From [Phialemoniopsis] sp. UDSM-2020 (lineage: Eukaryota > Ascomycota > Sordariomycetes > Thyridiales > Thyridiaceae), in NCBI GenBank assembly GCA_018873225.1, contig JAEILZ010000001.1:2294001-2358000 (forward strand): 64,000 nucleotides of DNA, read 5' to 3'. Shown here piece after piece: positions 37,101 through 48,931 of the stretch. A program made the position numbers and the translations under genes. The stretch's first letter is position 1. Each line of letters opens with the position of its first letter. Below the pieces are notes generated by a model, which was not told the origin of the DNA, did not search any database, and worked only from the letters and a program-made list of their open reading frames with translations.

Positions 37101-38714
37101 GCCTCCTGAGTGCGCTTTCTACGTCTTGCCTGATGCTGTAGAAAGATTCGCACCGATACAAGATTAAAGCCCGCCACAAGAAGTCGCCAACTGACAAGTA
37201 CTGCAAGTTCAGCTTTGGAAGTGCCAAGGGGTGGCTAGCATCGTAGCTGTCCGTCCGAAGGAGACTCTGCTCAAGGAGACTCTCTTCAGTAGGTAGAATG
37301 TCTAGATCCCGCGCTGATTCTTGGAACGTTTTCCTCTTCTCGAATGTGGTGAGGAGAACTTCCATGAGGAACCTACGGTCGATGGACATCTTGAGAGACT
37401 CGGGATACTTGGTTCTCAGGTGCAGCAAGTCAAGAAGACGCTCAAGTTCAGCATCGGTCAGCGGTTCAAGCAGATTTTCAAGCTCTCCGCGCTGATCAAT
37501 TGCCCCGTAATTGGATAGAGCCAACACGGTCAGTTTTTCTTTGAAGTTTTTCAAAGCTGTGCGCTGCAGCGCCGCAAGATTGGCGCAATGTCGATCATAG
37601 GCCTCAGTACGACTATACTGCACGCCGGTCTGGTCATCGATAGTGAAATACGAATAGTGTCGCAAGAGAGAGTGAAGATCACGAAGAAGCGCGTTGTCTT
37701 CGTCGTTGAACATCGGAGACAGCCGGAGTGTGGGGAGAATGTTGAGGTCTTGCAACAAGGTGTTGACGTAACGCCGGGTAGGCAGCTGGCTTTGCAAATC
37801 CGTCAAGAATTCGACAAATCGCTCGCAGTAGAGAACAGCATCTAGTTTACAGCGTTAGCTTGAAACACTTGATGAAATTGATTAGAAAAGAAGGGGCTTA
37901 CCTGAGCCAGCATTCTCCGTATACAACAGATCCAAGAATGCAAGAACCAGGCTGTAGAGCCATGACCTCTCGAATCGCAGTCGTACTTTTGTCGGCTCAT
38001 CCGCGGCATCATAGCGCTTTCCAGCTGCCCTCCAAGCTTTCCTGAGATGGGTGTTTCCCTCTAGTTGGGCATCGCGTTTTGCCTCAGAACAGAGACTATG
38101 CCATATCGATATGGAGACCAAGGGCGCACACTCCTTGCGCACGATACCACAATCCAGGCTTTGGAATGCGTTGATGATGAAACACAGGATCTGTGTTCGG
38201 ATGGTTAAAGACAGGGTGTTGTCCAGACTCATGGAGAGAATGCGACGGAACAAGGACGAGAACTCGGCCGGCCGGTCATTGAAAATGTCCCAAGTGTCGA
38301 GTCGTTCCCTTCTCTTAACATTCATCATAAGAACGAGGAGAAGAACATGGTGGTTCGTCGCATCTTCTGTATATCCGGGCCACAGGTAGCTGCACTGATG
38401 TTAGCGGAACTTGTCGTTGCGCAAGGCTGTCAGTACATGGTGGTTGCGACCTACCTCTCGAGCAATTGCAGACTCTCCAGTGCGGCTAATGATTTGAACT
38501 GAAACCCGTCCTTCTCTAGCGAATCCCAAATCTCGGTCTTCAGCACCTCATTCTTGACTTTGACCTTGGTGGCACGTTTGGTCGTTTTGAGCCAGTGCTG
38601 CTTGGCGAGCTGCGCAAACTCAACATCCTCGTCTACAGCCGTGGGGATCGGTTGCGCGGTCGTCGCCTTGGGCTGCGACGCCCGGGTGCTCCTCAGCTTC
38701 TTTTTGGCCGGCAT
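34196..38714 (-). CDS. cwf11: Aquarius/Cwf11-like intron-binding RNA helicase
   Basis: CDS: complement(join(34196..34692,34752..37841,37902..38389,38455..38714)), 1444 aa, close to the ~1,480 aa of animal Aquarius. The three introns (59, 60, 65 nt) all preserve phase. The N-terminal ~650 residues are a helical (armadillo-like) region: SYLWPGY, LVLMMNVKRRERL, NILPTLRLSP. The SF1 helicase core follows, with Walker A GPPGTGKTD near 834, LIAHSNQALNQLF (motif Ia), MEEAAQ as the Walker B variant near 1070, GDHYQNSPVIQN, LDQQGRARPSIASLY (motif IV) and VDKYQGEQNDYIILSLTR (motif V). The C-terminus is very acidic (EEDGEEVFVAGEGDEEAEE). Family role: binds intron RNA upstream of the branch site in the spliceosome and couples splicing to downstream RNP assembly. 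It diverges from the THO subunit gene. Confidence 0.95.
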
Positions 38715-39221
38715 CGCTGTTGTGGAATCGCGTGCTGGGAGGCGATGAAAAGCGGTCGATGTCGCGCGTCAGGGCAGCTTCATGCACTGCATGCACGACA
38801 CGCTCTAAAAGCTTCCCAAATTTTGATGTCAAAGTGTGGCTGAATCTAGTGTGGCTTGCGCAGCTAGCCAACCATGGTCGACCAGGATCTTCATCAGCCT
38901 TGCATGAGCCCCACAAAATCAGCAAGCAGGTGAGTGGGTCACATGAGTGAGGGCCGGATGCGTATCTATTGTTTGCGACAGCCTCTTTGAGCTCCTATCG
39001 ACGAGCCAAATAGAGGCGCTCGGTCGGTCTATTAACAGCTTGCGAGCCTTCTCCAGACCACAGCCAGTTGCTGAAAACTTCTTCAGTATATACACACCAG
39101 TTCTTTTGATTGGTTTATGGTGTACATCTGCATGGCTCTATCTTCTTAAGCTTTGCTTCCCCAAGACCTGGAGGATCTCGATCTGTTCCCCATCCACATC
39201 CATCCACGTCGACATCCCAAA
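38715..39221. promoter_or_regulatory. Shared divergent promoter (Aquarius / THO subunit 1)
   Basis: There are 507 bases between the two start codons of diverging genes. The arrangement could coordinate two factors that act on nascent mRNA. No specific operator was identified. Confidence 0.6.
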
Positions 39222-41919
39222 ATGCCGTCTCTCGAAGCCCACAAAGATGGGGTGCCGGCCGTCGCAAATTTCGAAAAGCTTCTCTGGGAACTTCTCGCGC
39301 GAGCCGAGCATGTCAAATCGGTGACCAAGCTCACACCCGCCCTGAACAAGGCTGACTTCGAAGATCTGCTTGGTCAAATACCCTCCATGTTCCAGGGTGT
39401 GGAGGTCCAGGCACCCAATGGCAATGATGACGGAAGGAAAACGAGACAGTTCGCAATCATCGAGACAGCTGTTCGCGATGTTTTCGGCAGACTGATTGTA
39501 GGTACATTCCCATTGCGCGCCTCGTGCGATGCTGACCAGCTCCAGTCAACCACTACAATCGACTCGCCGGCCTTCGTCAAGGTCTGGAATTTATTTGACA
39601 TTCTACTTATTCTCGACGAAAGTGGCGAATGCGATCCGAACATATTATTATGGCTCACAGAAGAACTGATCGAGAGCCAAACGATCAAAGGTTGCGAAGA
39701 AGTTCTACATTACCTCGAATCTCGGAGGCAGAGGATAATTGCGAGGCACTTCGCAACAAAGAAGCTCGTCATTCTACGGGCGTGCAACGAACTCTTGCGG
39801 CGCCTATCAAGGGCCAAAGATCCCACAGTCTGCGGTCGGGTTTTTATTTTCATGTTCCAATGCTTTCCGCTCGGTGATAAGAGTTCTGTCAATCTTCGTG
39901 GCGAGTTCCATACCGAAAATGAGACAACTTTCGACAGGGACATACTCGCGGATCCTGCGACTCCTGAGAAGATGGACGTCGATACCCCTGTCGAGGAAAA
40001 CAAGACATTGGCACCCGGCAGGTCAAAGAGGGATTCGTCCCAGAAGGCGGAGCCCAAAGCACTCAAACCCAGCGAATTGTATAAGGTGTTTTGGTCATTA
40101 CAGGAGAGTTTCAGTCAGCCCAAGAGGCTATTCGACGTGGCTCACTTTGGCGAATTCAAAAGCGGCATGGAGGCCACCGTGACAGCCTTCAAGCATATTG
40201 CGAACGAGCATCAAAGCACATCCAAGCAAGGGGACGAGGGGAAGCAAAAGCTCAAGCGCAAGCGTGATGATGATGAGGAAGCCGATACCAACGACGAGAA
40301 CTACAATCCAAAGTACCTGACTAGTCGCGACCTCTTTGAGCTTGAGGTCAGTCTCCATTCTAATACCCCATGCCTGAGTAGCCGCTTACAATTTGTAGAC
40401 AAGCGATCTTACATTTAGGCGATATTTCCTCGTTCAAGCCCTCATTCTGATGGATTTCCTCCTCTCTCTCACAGCCGAGTCGAAAGAGAAACTGCTGGCG
40501 ACAAGCGGCAAGCCCTTGAACAAGTCTGTCATGTACTCCGAACAGCTGCTCAGCGAGGAGGATACGACATGGGTCACCAAGATGAAGCAGGACATCACGG
40601 ATCATATCAAGACCAGGACAGGTGACGGCGCTTACTTCCTCCGCATGGTCGACACCATTCTCGCCCGCGACAGGAATTGGGTTCGGTGGAAGATAGAGGC
40701 CTGTCCTCCCATAGAAAAGGAGGCTGTCGCACCAGAGAACTTTTCCGAGGCCAAAGAGCAAGCCCGCCGCACGACGACGAGCAAGCGTCTTCGGCCGCTG
40801 CCCATGGGATCCATGTCACTTGACTTTATGAAAGATGAGGACGAGGATGCAGAGCTCGAGCGCCTGAGGTCAGAAGAGCGGTACGCGATGCCGGACCTTG
40901 AACACTACAAGGACGCCATTGCGCGCGACGACTTCAACATCGAAATGCCCAAGGACAACGAGGAGAAGGCGCGCGCCGAGGCTACCAAAGCGAGCAAGAC
41001 GTGGCGCGCTCTGAGGATAGCGAGCAGGTTCAAGATGGCGACGTTTGACCGCATCGACGACGACAACAAGATCGACATCATCTTTGCCAAGCCGGGCGAG
41101 GAGGAGCAAGCGACCGCAGGCGACGGTGAGGCTGCGGACTTGCCCGAGGACCAGAGGCCACTCATCCTCACCGGACCCACGGGGTCGGGTCACACCGCGC
41201 TCGCGGAGATGCTCGTCGAGAAGCACCCCGGAGTCTACCAAGCAGTGGTGCAGCACACCACCAAGCCACAGGAGGAGGGCGAGACGTATCATTACGTCGA
41301 TTCGGCTGCGTTCAACGTGCTGCTCGACGGCGACAAGTTCCTCGAGTTCAGAGATGTCGACGGCGTCATGTATGGCACGAGCCAGAGCATGGTGCACAAA
41401 ATTGGGGACGCCGGCAAGGTGGCCGTTATGGCACTCAGCGCAGAGGTAGGGAACCTTCATTTGCTCCTCCATGTCATTTTGCAAGCACTAACATCTTCAT
41501 CACAGAGCGTTGAGCAGGCCAAGGGCATGGGCTTCGATGCGCGATACGTGTTTGTCGAGCCGTCCAGCCTCGAGGATCTTGAGACACTTCTCAAAGAAGA
41601 GGGCGCCGTCCCCGCGGAGCAGCTACCGGCCACGTTGGAGACCGCCAAGAAGGAGATTGAGCAGGCCAAGAGTGCCGAGGCCGGTTTCTACGACAAGGTC
41701 ATTACGCACGGCGGCGAGCTCGAGAGCACGTATTCATCTCTCGACGCGTTTGTCTACGATCGGGAAGCCAAGCCCGATGACAAGAACGGGGAACAGGCGG
41801 TCGAGAACAGGGAGGAGAGTGGCGGAGTCGAGACCGCGGAGCAGCCCGATGCGTCAGATGTGGCCATGGCGGACGCGGCGGCCGAGGCAGGGGAGAATGG
41901 AGTGGCCACGGAGACGTAA
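39222..41919 (+). CDS. hpr1: THO complex subunit 1 (Hpr1/THOC1) fused to a guanylate-kinase-like domain
   Basis: CDS: join(39222..40346,40399..41445,41506..41919), 861 aa. The introns (52 and 60 nt) are phase 0. Start MPSLEAHKDGVP is the first ATG in frame. Residues ~60-520 carry the THOC1/Hpr1 region: FVKVWNLFDILLILDE, LWLTEELIESQ, KLVILRACNELLRRLSR, GRVFIFMFQCFPL, YLTSRDLFELE, ALILMDFLLSLT. Role: TREX assembly on nascent transcripts and mRNA export. From ~630 a guanylate-kinase fold begins: LILTGPTGSGHTALAEML (P-loop with His640 where Lys is expected), VVQHTTKP, YHYVDSAAF, FLEFRDVDGVMYGTS, VAVMALS, YVFVEPSSLEDLETLL, and a helical end. The tail is acidic. Both halves lie in one uninterrupted exon, so this is no assembly chimera. 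The kinase part is probably inactive and used for binding. Confidence 0.92.
41172..41740 (+). other. Guanylate-kinase-like domain within the THO subunit
   Basis: Domain boundaries are approximate (residues ~630-800, interrupted by the 60-nt intron at 41446-41505). In active guanylate kinases the P-loop is GxxGxGK(S/T), and GMP is held by Arg residues after the TTR motif. Here the loop reads GPTGSGHT and the following motif is TTKPQEEGE, so Lys and Arg positions are replaced. YHYV, FLE and YGTS, which line the GMP pocket, remain. This resembles the catalytically dead domains of MAGUK proteins. Confidence 0.8.
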
Positions 41920-42880
41920 AGGGTGATGGTAGAGCGTGTGATATGATAGTAGACATAGCTTGGCTGGATGATTCAAAAAGATACCCCCGTTGGTTGCCAG
42001 TGTGGCAGGAGTAAACCAAAGAGGCAGAGCAAAGTGCTTGTGTTGTTCAGATCCACATATGGAACATGATTTGAGTTCCGCAGGAAATGCAGTAACATTT
42101 ACAACGACCCCAAGGTGTAGTAACCCAGAGGTCAGAGGTATCTCTATCTAACAAGTAACCAAACATAAAACAAGACAAATGAGGTAAATATGCGCATATA
42201 CAGTCAGTCCACCATTCCCCTCCACGCGTACGTCGTTCCGCGAACTATGAAACCGGCCATGCCAGATGATCCAAGATCAAAAGTGTTTGCTCCGCCCAGT
42301 GCAATAAACATTAACAACGATGCATTCATATCTTCCCCAAAACACCCCTCCCATCAACCATTAAAGACGCTCCCGTTATCTGCTAAGAATCTGTACATGG
42401 GTTCTCGTGTCTGTCTGCTCATTTCTTTTTTGCTGGATGCGTCTCTTCTTTGGCGAATGCTAAAACTGAGTCTTTGATGATGATGGTGGTGGTCTTGCAC
42501 ACCAAGCTGAAAACAATGATGCGAAAGAAAATTTGGGTGAATATGTCCGTGAAGAGGGAATTAAAAAAGGAAAAAAGGGGAAGATCGCGCTCCCCATCTT
42601 GGCCGTGCAGGCCTAGAGGATGAGGCAGTCCGAGAGAGACCTATCGAAAATCCGTTATTATCAATACTCAAAGATCCATGCTATTGGCTTCTGAGAGAGG
42701 AAAAGAAATTAGCTTTTGAGCATTCGCCATCTGAGAACGACGATCTAATAACCAGTCGATCCATCAGCGGAAGGGGTTGTTGTAGAGATAGGCACACAGA
42801 ACCTCAACGGGCCGAATACTTCCCATCTCATGGATGGCAAAAGGCATTGGGAAGCAGGAGGGCGAAAAGGGAAAAGCAAC
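41920..42880. other. Convergent intergenic region
   Basis: This is the 3' region of the THO subunit (+) and of the RING/LON gene (-). Frames are short and motif-free. I see nothing to annotate. Confidence 0.5.
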
Positions 42881-44557
42881 TCACCATCTTGTGGCTTCCC
42901 ACTCCAGGATCCAGTCGCAGCAGATCTTGAGTCTCTCCCGGACACTGGCCGTCTCCAGTAATCGGTATTTCTCCTCGTCCTTGACCGGCAGGATGCTGGC
43001 GAACCACCAGGGGAACTTGGCTGGGTCGTCAGGGCATTCTCCGTATATAGCCATCATCCTCGCCGTCAGCCATTCAACGCTCTGCTCGCGCATCCGATGA
43101 ACATAGTCGGTGGCAAAGTCCATCAGAGCTTGAGTAGGCATCGTTTCGAGTTCCAACTTAGTAAGCGGGCCCAGTGACCGCGAGCGAGGCCTTTCCGAGG
43201 CAGTGCCAGCTTCGCCTTGGACACCATCTGCAAAGTTATGGGCTGAGCTGCCGTTGCTCTGCCTTGTCTCTGAAGCCTCTAATTCCTCCTCCTCTGCGAT
43301 GCTAATGTCGTTGATTCTTTCTATATTTGCCATCATGTAACCGTCAACAGTCCCATGACGTATTACTCGAAAACGGGAAACGCCGACGGTCTCGAGAAGG
43401 CTCCGCCCATCAGGAAAGAATTCGACGTTGACGATGCGGAGGATGGTCCCCAAATCAGTGAAGTTGCGATCACTGCCACCCCTTGGTCTTTGATATAGAA
43501 CCATGCCAAACGTACGGTCCCCTTCGAGCGCACGGCGGATCATTAACCGATACCTGGGCTCAAAGATGTGCAGGAAGGTCGGCATGGAAGGGAACGACAA
43601 GGTGCAGACAAAGACTGGAATGTCGAACCCTGAAATCTCATTGTGGCCTTCGGCGGCGATGGCCTGTTTTCGTACCGCGACCGCGTCAGACCAGAAATGA
43701 TTGATTGTTTTCCAGACTCGTTCGTTCGTGTGACATGATTCTCGATGTAGTAGAGGCTGCACAGACAAGATCCGTCTGCAAATCGGGCAGTTGGAAGCAT
43801 GGTCGAGTACGCGGTGCAGGCAATGTCTGCAGAATGTATGGCCGCAAGGCGTCGTAATGGGGTCGTAGTAAAGGGCATAACAGACCTGACAGTCCATTTC
43901 CACCCGTACTGACACTTTCACCTGGTGTAGGATTAGGGCGTCGGCTCCTAATTGGTCCGAGTCTGGCGCCGCCAGCTCGGTGTATGTGACTTCGGCATGA
44001 TAATCGAGTTCACCCTGCTCGACCAACGCATAGGTTGCTACGAGTTTCCCACCCTCCACGAGCTTTGGCGCCGCTTCCTTCTCGTGCAAGGATGAGATGC
44101 CGGCGACGGCCCATTGGTCCTTTCTCTCGATAGACGTTTTGTGCCCGGAAGTCAACGCCAGCGCCCGGGCCTTGTCCAACTCGGACTTCATCGCTGATAG
44201 CGCCTTCCGCAGGGTAACGTCGACCGTGCAGTCGCCAAGGGCATGTTCCCTGGCGCAATCTGGAAAGGGGCATTCGAAACCCTGTAGCCTTCCTGCCGTA
44301 GCTGGATATGAGATATTAGACCGTAGGTGAGGTACGGGCAGGCACTCCTTGCACAAGCTCTTCCCACAGGGTAATGTTACAGGCTCGGTGACTGGCAGGG
44401 AACACTGGGGACATTGTAATAGTCGTACAATGTCCCGAATGTCCGTGGGGCCGAGCTCGATCTCGGTCTCGATCTCAGGCTTCTCATCGCCATCGTGAGA
44501 AGGGTAGGAGGAGGGCGCCGGAGTCGTAGCAACCTCGTTCGCTTGAAGAGGTGGCAT
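42881..44557 (-). CDS. Double-RING, LON-substrate-binding-domain protein (LONRF-like)
   Basis: Single exon, 558 aa, ATG at 44557. A first RING-like module lies at ~49-100 (CPQCSLPVTEPVTLPCGKSLCKECL, later CPFPDC). A second, canonical C3HC4 RING lies at ~224-264 (CQVCYALYYDPITTPCGHTFCRHCL...CPIC). The LON N-terminal substrate-binding domain runs ~310-555: VFVCTLSFPSMPTFLHIFEPRYRLMIRRAL, FGMVLY, GTILRIVNVEFFPDGRSLLETVGVSRFRV. There is no AAA+ or protease part, so this is an E3 ubiquitin ligase type protein like animal LONRF, not a Lon protease. A Ser/Glu-rich insertion (~420-470) splits the LON domain. The stop overlaps a donor-like GTGAGT, but no downstream acceptor with a branch site gave a sensible continuation, so TGA is kept as the end. 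Confidence 0.92.
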   Translation of the reverse strand: MPPLQANEVATTPAPSSYPSHDGDEKPEIETEIELGPTDIRDIVRLLQCPQCSLPVTEPVTLPCGKSLCKECLPVPHLRSNISYPATAGRLQGFECPFPDCAREHALGDCTVDVTLRKALSAMKSELDKARALALTSGHKTSIERKDQWAVAGISSLHEKEAAPKLVEGGKLVATYALVEQGELDYHAEVTYTELAAPDSDQLGADALILHQVKVSVRVEMDCQVCYALYYDPITTPCGHTFCRHCLHRVLDHASNCPICRRILSVQPLLHRESCHTNERVWKTINHFWSDAVAVRKQAIAAEGHNEISGFDIPVFVCTLSFPSMPTFLHIFEPRYRLMIRRALEGDRTFGMVLYQRPRGGSDRNFTDLGTILRIVNVEFFPDGRSLLETVGVSRFRVIRHGTVDGYMMANIERINDISIAEEEELEASETRQSNGSSAHNFADGVQGEAGTASERPRSRSLGPLTKLELETMPTQALMDFATDYVHRMREQSVEWLTARMMAIYGECPDDPAKFPWWFASILPVKDEEKYRLLETASVRERLKICCDWILEWEATRW

Positions 44558-47545
44558 GGACTAAGTCGGAAACGCCAGCACGGTGCTGGAGTTTCACCAC
44601 AGGCTTGGTTGGAGAGGTGGCTCGTCTGTCGAGTTCATCCGTATGGAAGTCGTGATGATCAGGCTTTCTCGCTGATCTGGCCAGGCTGAGGCTGAGGCAG
44701 GTGAGGCTTTAGTGATGGCTTTCGTCGGTATTGGCAGTCGACGAGGGTCTCAATGTGGGTGTACGTCGTGAGTGTGAAGTCGACAAGTAGGTCTGATGTC
44801 TCTCGTGGGCCCGAAACGGCGCGCAGTGTAGGGACATACACGACGGGGTCATATATTCGATATGGCAAGGTCGGGGAGAATGAATCGCAGACATTAGGTG
44901 TGTCGCCCTCATGTGTGTGCGGCGGGGGGCGACTTAAAAGAACGGACACCTTGGAGGATGCGCCTCTCGTCTCTTAGGGTGCGCTCGTATGACTGCTGGA
45001 TAGTAGGGGTCCTCTGTAGTGGTGTCTGGAGTCACTAGGAGTTGGAAATGCTACTCAGTCCATGCAGCACTAGAGGCCGGGAAAGGGTGCTTCAGGTGAT
45101 CTGGCGAGAGGCGAGACAACCTAGAATCGTGGTGGAAGTGGAATGGGGAGCTGATGATGATGTAGTGGGTATTCAGAAGATCTTAGTGTAAAGGGTACCT
45201 TCGTCATGTAAAGAAGCTAGACCAGCAGCTTAGCGAAGGGCCCTAAGTTTTGTCTATGTCGCAAGCAGAAAGCGAGGACCTCGACCGAGTGAACAGTAGA
45301 GGAGGCTATATGCGCTGCATGTGTCCGTGTTCCTGTTCTGTCGGAGAGGAGTTGAGGCCGGTGCAGCTGGTGGGGGAAGTTGCTTGGGGACAAGATGTAT
45401 GATGTCTAGTATCTCCAATTCTGCGATGGTATTGGACGGAAAACGCCAGATGTCTACGCCTGGGGTGGGTGATGCGAGGCCTTCCATTCGCTGACAACGC
45501 CTTTTGTAGCAGGTACTGGTTGCAAGGCAGAGACAGAAGACACACACGACTACACTGGATACACAGAGATCATTGTCGAAACCACGCAACAACCCCGAGC
45601 TTGGGGATAAGCCGTCGTCCCCACTCCCCAAGGCCCTGCCTCATGGGAATTCCTGCGTAGGCCTACGTCGCAGGCGAGCCAGTACCCGCAAGTACCTTGA
45701 GGTTTCCTCCTCCTCCTTCCATGAAACCCAGCCTGAAGTGCCCACGCATCAAGTTCTTTGGAGTGCTAGAGAAGTAGTAACAAGTCCTCCCACTTTTATC
45801 AACAAGGCAAACCCCGAATAGGGATTTTGGTGGGGAAGCTGGCGTAGTCACGAGAGGCGAGGTGGACGCATTGGGACGAACGGAGCACCGTGAAGCTTAA
45901 CCTCGCCTCCGCATGTATGCATCATACATCTTACGGAGTAACAAATTTGATGCTCGACCTGCCAAAACGACCACACACAGTCCCGACAAGGTTGTCACCT
46001 GCGGCTGGTATTGGTTGCCGCGCGCGACCCAAGGGAACAGATCTGGTCGCTTGCATCCGTTCTGACCCTCTAATCTACTATGTCATCCATAAACTTTGCA
46101 GCCTTGACGTACCACCACTTTTCAGTGTCAGGGTCTCAGGGCCGTTGAGAGAGAGTTCTAGACCCAGGGGAACGGACAGGCCGTTTCCGATGAGGGAATG
46201 TCGAGGCTCCCGTACAAACTTTGCGCTTTTCTCTATCACTCCCGTGTATCCTTGACGCAGAAGATGATATGCACTTACACCGTTGATACCATTGACATGA
46301 CCTTCAATAATTGCAGATAACCAGATGGATTCCATCGCTGAGAAGACCACGATGCCGGGAATGGAGCAGAAAGTAGAGTAGGATCTAGCATGCATCCCAA
46401 ATATGTGGATGGGATGGATGACCTTGGAATAACCTCAGCTGCCTAAAGATTTAGAGTCAGCGTCGGCGGCTTCTTTCGTCGATGCCCTCCACTTGCTATC
46501 GAGGTCCTGCAGACTGGAGTGAAAGAATATGGATGGATAAGATACCTGCAGGTACATGGCGCAACCTCTGCGAGGGGCGGTAAACGTCAAATCGGGACCC
46601 GCGCCAGTGCAAGCGTCTCCCGCTAGAAGCTAAAATTGTACACTTGGGCGCGCCCCCCCTGCCTGTCCGTCTTTGATCGCCGGTTATGTCATCGATCTCG
46701 ATTATTAGACCTTTGTCCCCCATCGTCTGCCGGCCTCTTCATCGCTCGTTAACGTCGATGGTCGGCACTCGAGGATGAGGACTGCTCGGGGGTATGACCG
46801 CTTCTACTCCTTCGCCTGACTCCCTTCAACACCAACTTTTTCAGCTTTGAACCCTGCCGGGACTCCCGTGTCCTGTCCGGAGAGAGGTACTTTTGCAACC
46901 CTCATCCATTCCATTTCGAGGCCTGCTTTGTGCAGAATCCAATGTACACTTGGTAGCTGCATCAGAGCCGCATCGAGTTTCAGTCCAAGGCTACCATTGG
47001 GTTGGAATTTAGGCTCCCATTCTTGAGCTAAGATATCTCCCGGGCCTGATACGAGCAAAGACGGCATATGCATCTACCCTTGTCGCGCCGTCTTGCGTGA
47101 AGAACCTGGCGACTGGTAATCTTATCAGATCACTGATACGGATAAATTTTGGGTTTACTTAGTCGCTGAACCATTGGAAACTCCATAGGTAAGATGATGG
47201 CATATTACTATTCAGCAACACTGCTACAGTAGCAGTACTGAACGCTCGGCACATTCTGCCAGCTCGCCGACAATGTTTTCACAGCCATTGTGTAAAGGTC
47301 CAGGTGCCATACAACCGCCCAGTAATGATGAAAAGCCTTGCCCGTTAGCCCATACCTCCGTCCTAGAATCTGCGAAAGAGAAGAAACCCCAGCCGTTAAA
47401 AGGGCCGCCCATCATTAATATCGTAAACATACAACAATCGACCATGAGAGAGAACTCTCCGCTCTAGTCTCATTTCCATTCTCCTATTCCGGCACAGAAA
47501 CAAAAGCATTCTATGATAGCTTCCAGTCATTGACATCTCAGTGCT
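44558..47545. other. About 3 kb intergenic, no supported gene
   Basis: This is upstream of the RING/LON gene and downstream of the INSIG gene. The frames seen (up to ~125 codons) overlap on both strands and lack motifs. Short GTAC/CCTACGT clusters occur near 45655. No RNA gene was recognised. Confidence 0.5.
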
Positions 47546-48931
47546 CTACCGGACACCTCCCCACCGGCCCCTCGCCGCCGCCGACCCGTCGAGCGCCAGG
47601 CGCCGCCCAATGTTGCCAAAGCACACGCAGCTGCAGAACAGCACGCTGAGCATCCATATCCCCGTCTCGATGGTCTCCTTGCGCGCCAGCCCGCCCAGCG
47701 CGAGCGGCACCCCGTCGCCGCCGCCGCCGGGCGCTGCTCCACTCCGCGAGCCGTTAGTAGTGTGTATGGAGTCGTGGCCGTGGTGGTAGGCGGCCGGCGT
47801 GGGCATCATGGCCGGGTTGAGGCCCAGCAGGACCGATGAGCCCGTCAGGCCCACGGTGGCGGCGAGCAGGAAGCCGGACTTGGACCGGTCGATGAGGTAC
47901 CAGAGGAAAGGATTGACGAGCGCGAGCGTCAGCGATACCTGCATTGTAGAGGCCCAAGGTAATTTTCGCTGTAGTTTGTCTCATGTTAGCATAAACTTCC
48001 CATCAGAATTCTGTGATTGTCGGGACCAACGTACAATAGCAAAGACAATGCCGGCAAAAGCCCCAATGCCGCGAATGACAAGCGCCCAGTCCGTGCTGGG
48101 ACTCGTGCCTTTGTCCTCCTCCGCCTCCTCCTCCTCCTCATCATCATCCACCACCGCCCCTCTACTGCCTTTGCCAAACATGTCGTCCCACACGGTGTCG
48201 AACCACGGCAGCAGCGCGCCGAGCACGACGCCCGAGACGCCCCAGAACAGCAGGTACTTCCACTCGAGGCCCGGGTTCGCTATGCTCTCGACGCTCAGGC
48301 CGGTGAGCTTGTGCCGGTCGTGCAGGCGGGACACGAAGAGGCCGTACCCCGTGCCGAGGCCGAACAGCAGCGCCGCGCGCGCCGCCAGCGACAGGACGAC
48401 CCTCGTCCGCGACGGCGGCGGGCCGGTCACGGTCATCTTGGCCGCGCCGTTGCTCTGCGTCGACCTGCGCCGCAGCAGCAGCTTGCTCCTTCCCTTCATG
48501 AGCTCGTACGTCGGCTCGTCGACGCTGAGCCGCTTGATTGGGGACTCGGCGCCGGTGCCCCAGGGCGTGCCGGGCTCGGACCGGTCGTTGGTGTTGTAGT
48601 AGCCGCTCGAGCCGTGGCCGGTCGACAGCGCGGTGGGGCTGTAGATGCCGAAGAGGGTCGAGGCCGTCAGGTTCATGATGGACTGGGCGCGGCTGAGGGA
48701 GCCGCTGCCGCCGCCGCCCTGCTGGTCGGCGAGGCTGCTGGAGGACGCATCGCGCGGCCGGTTGGGGTCGAGGAAGGAAGCCCGGAGGAGGCGAATGTCG
48801 TTGGGGTTGGGGCTGGGCGGGACTGAGGCGTCGTCGTCTTCTTCGGGGGGAGGGGTCGGGCCGTTGACGTTCAGGTCGAAAGGACGGCGGGGAATCGGCC
48901 GGATGATTTGCGGGCTGTCGTCGGAAGACAT
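47546..48931 (-). CDS. INSIG family ER membrane protein
   Basis: CDS: complement(join(47546..47968,48035..48931)), 439 aa. The 66-nt intron has donor GTACGT and branch GCTAAC. The first in-frame ATG is 48931 (MSSDDSPQIIRP). Residues ~1-165 are cytosolic and Ser/Pro-rich, with NLTASTLFGIYSPTAL, a segment typical of fungal INSIGs. About six hydrophobic segments follow: VVLSLAARAALLFGLGTGYG, YLLFWGVSGVVLGALLPWF, WALVIRGIGAFAGIVFAI, VSLTLALVNPFLWYLIDRS, SGFLLAATVGLTGSSVLLGL, GIWMLSVLFCSCVCFGNIG. A poly-Asp/Glu loop lies between segments 2 and 3. Family role: sterol-sensing regulator that binds HMG-CoA reductase and, in animals, SCAP in the ER. The coding region is very GC-rich. Confidence 0.88.

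Noticed and set aside
42720..42881. Extra exon after the RING/LON stop via the GTGAGT donor
   Set aside because: Available acceptors lacked a branch site or led at once to stops, so the plain TGA was kept.
42881..44557. Lon protease
   Set aside because: Only the LON substrate-binding domain is present, with two RING modules; AAA+ and Ser-Lys protease parts are absent.
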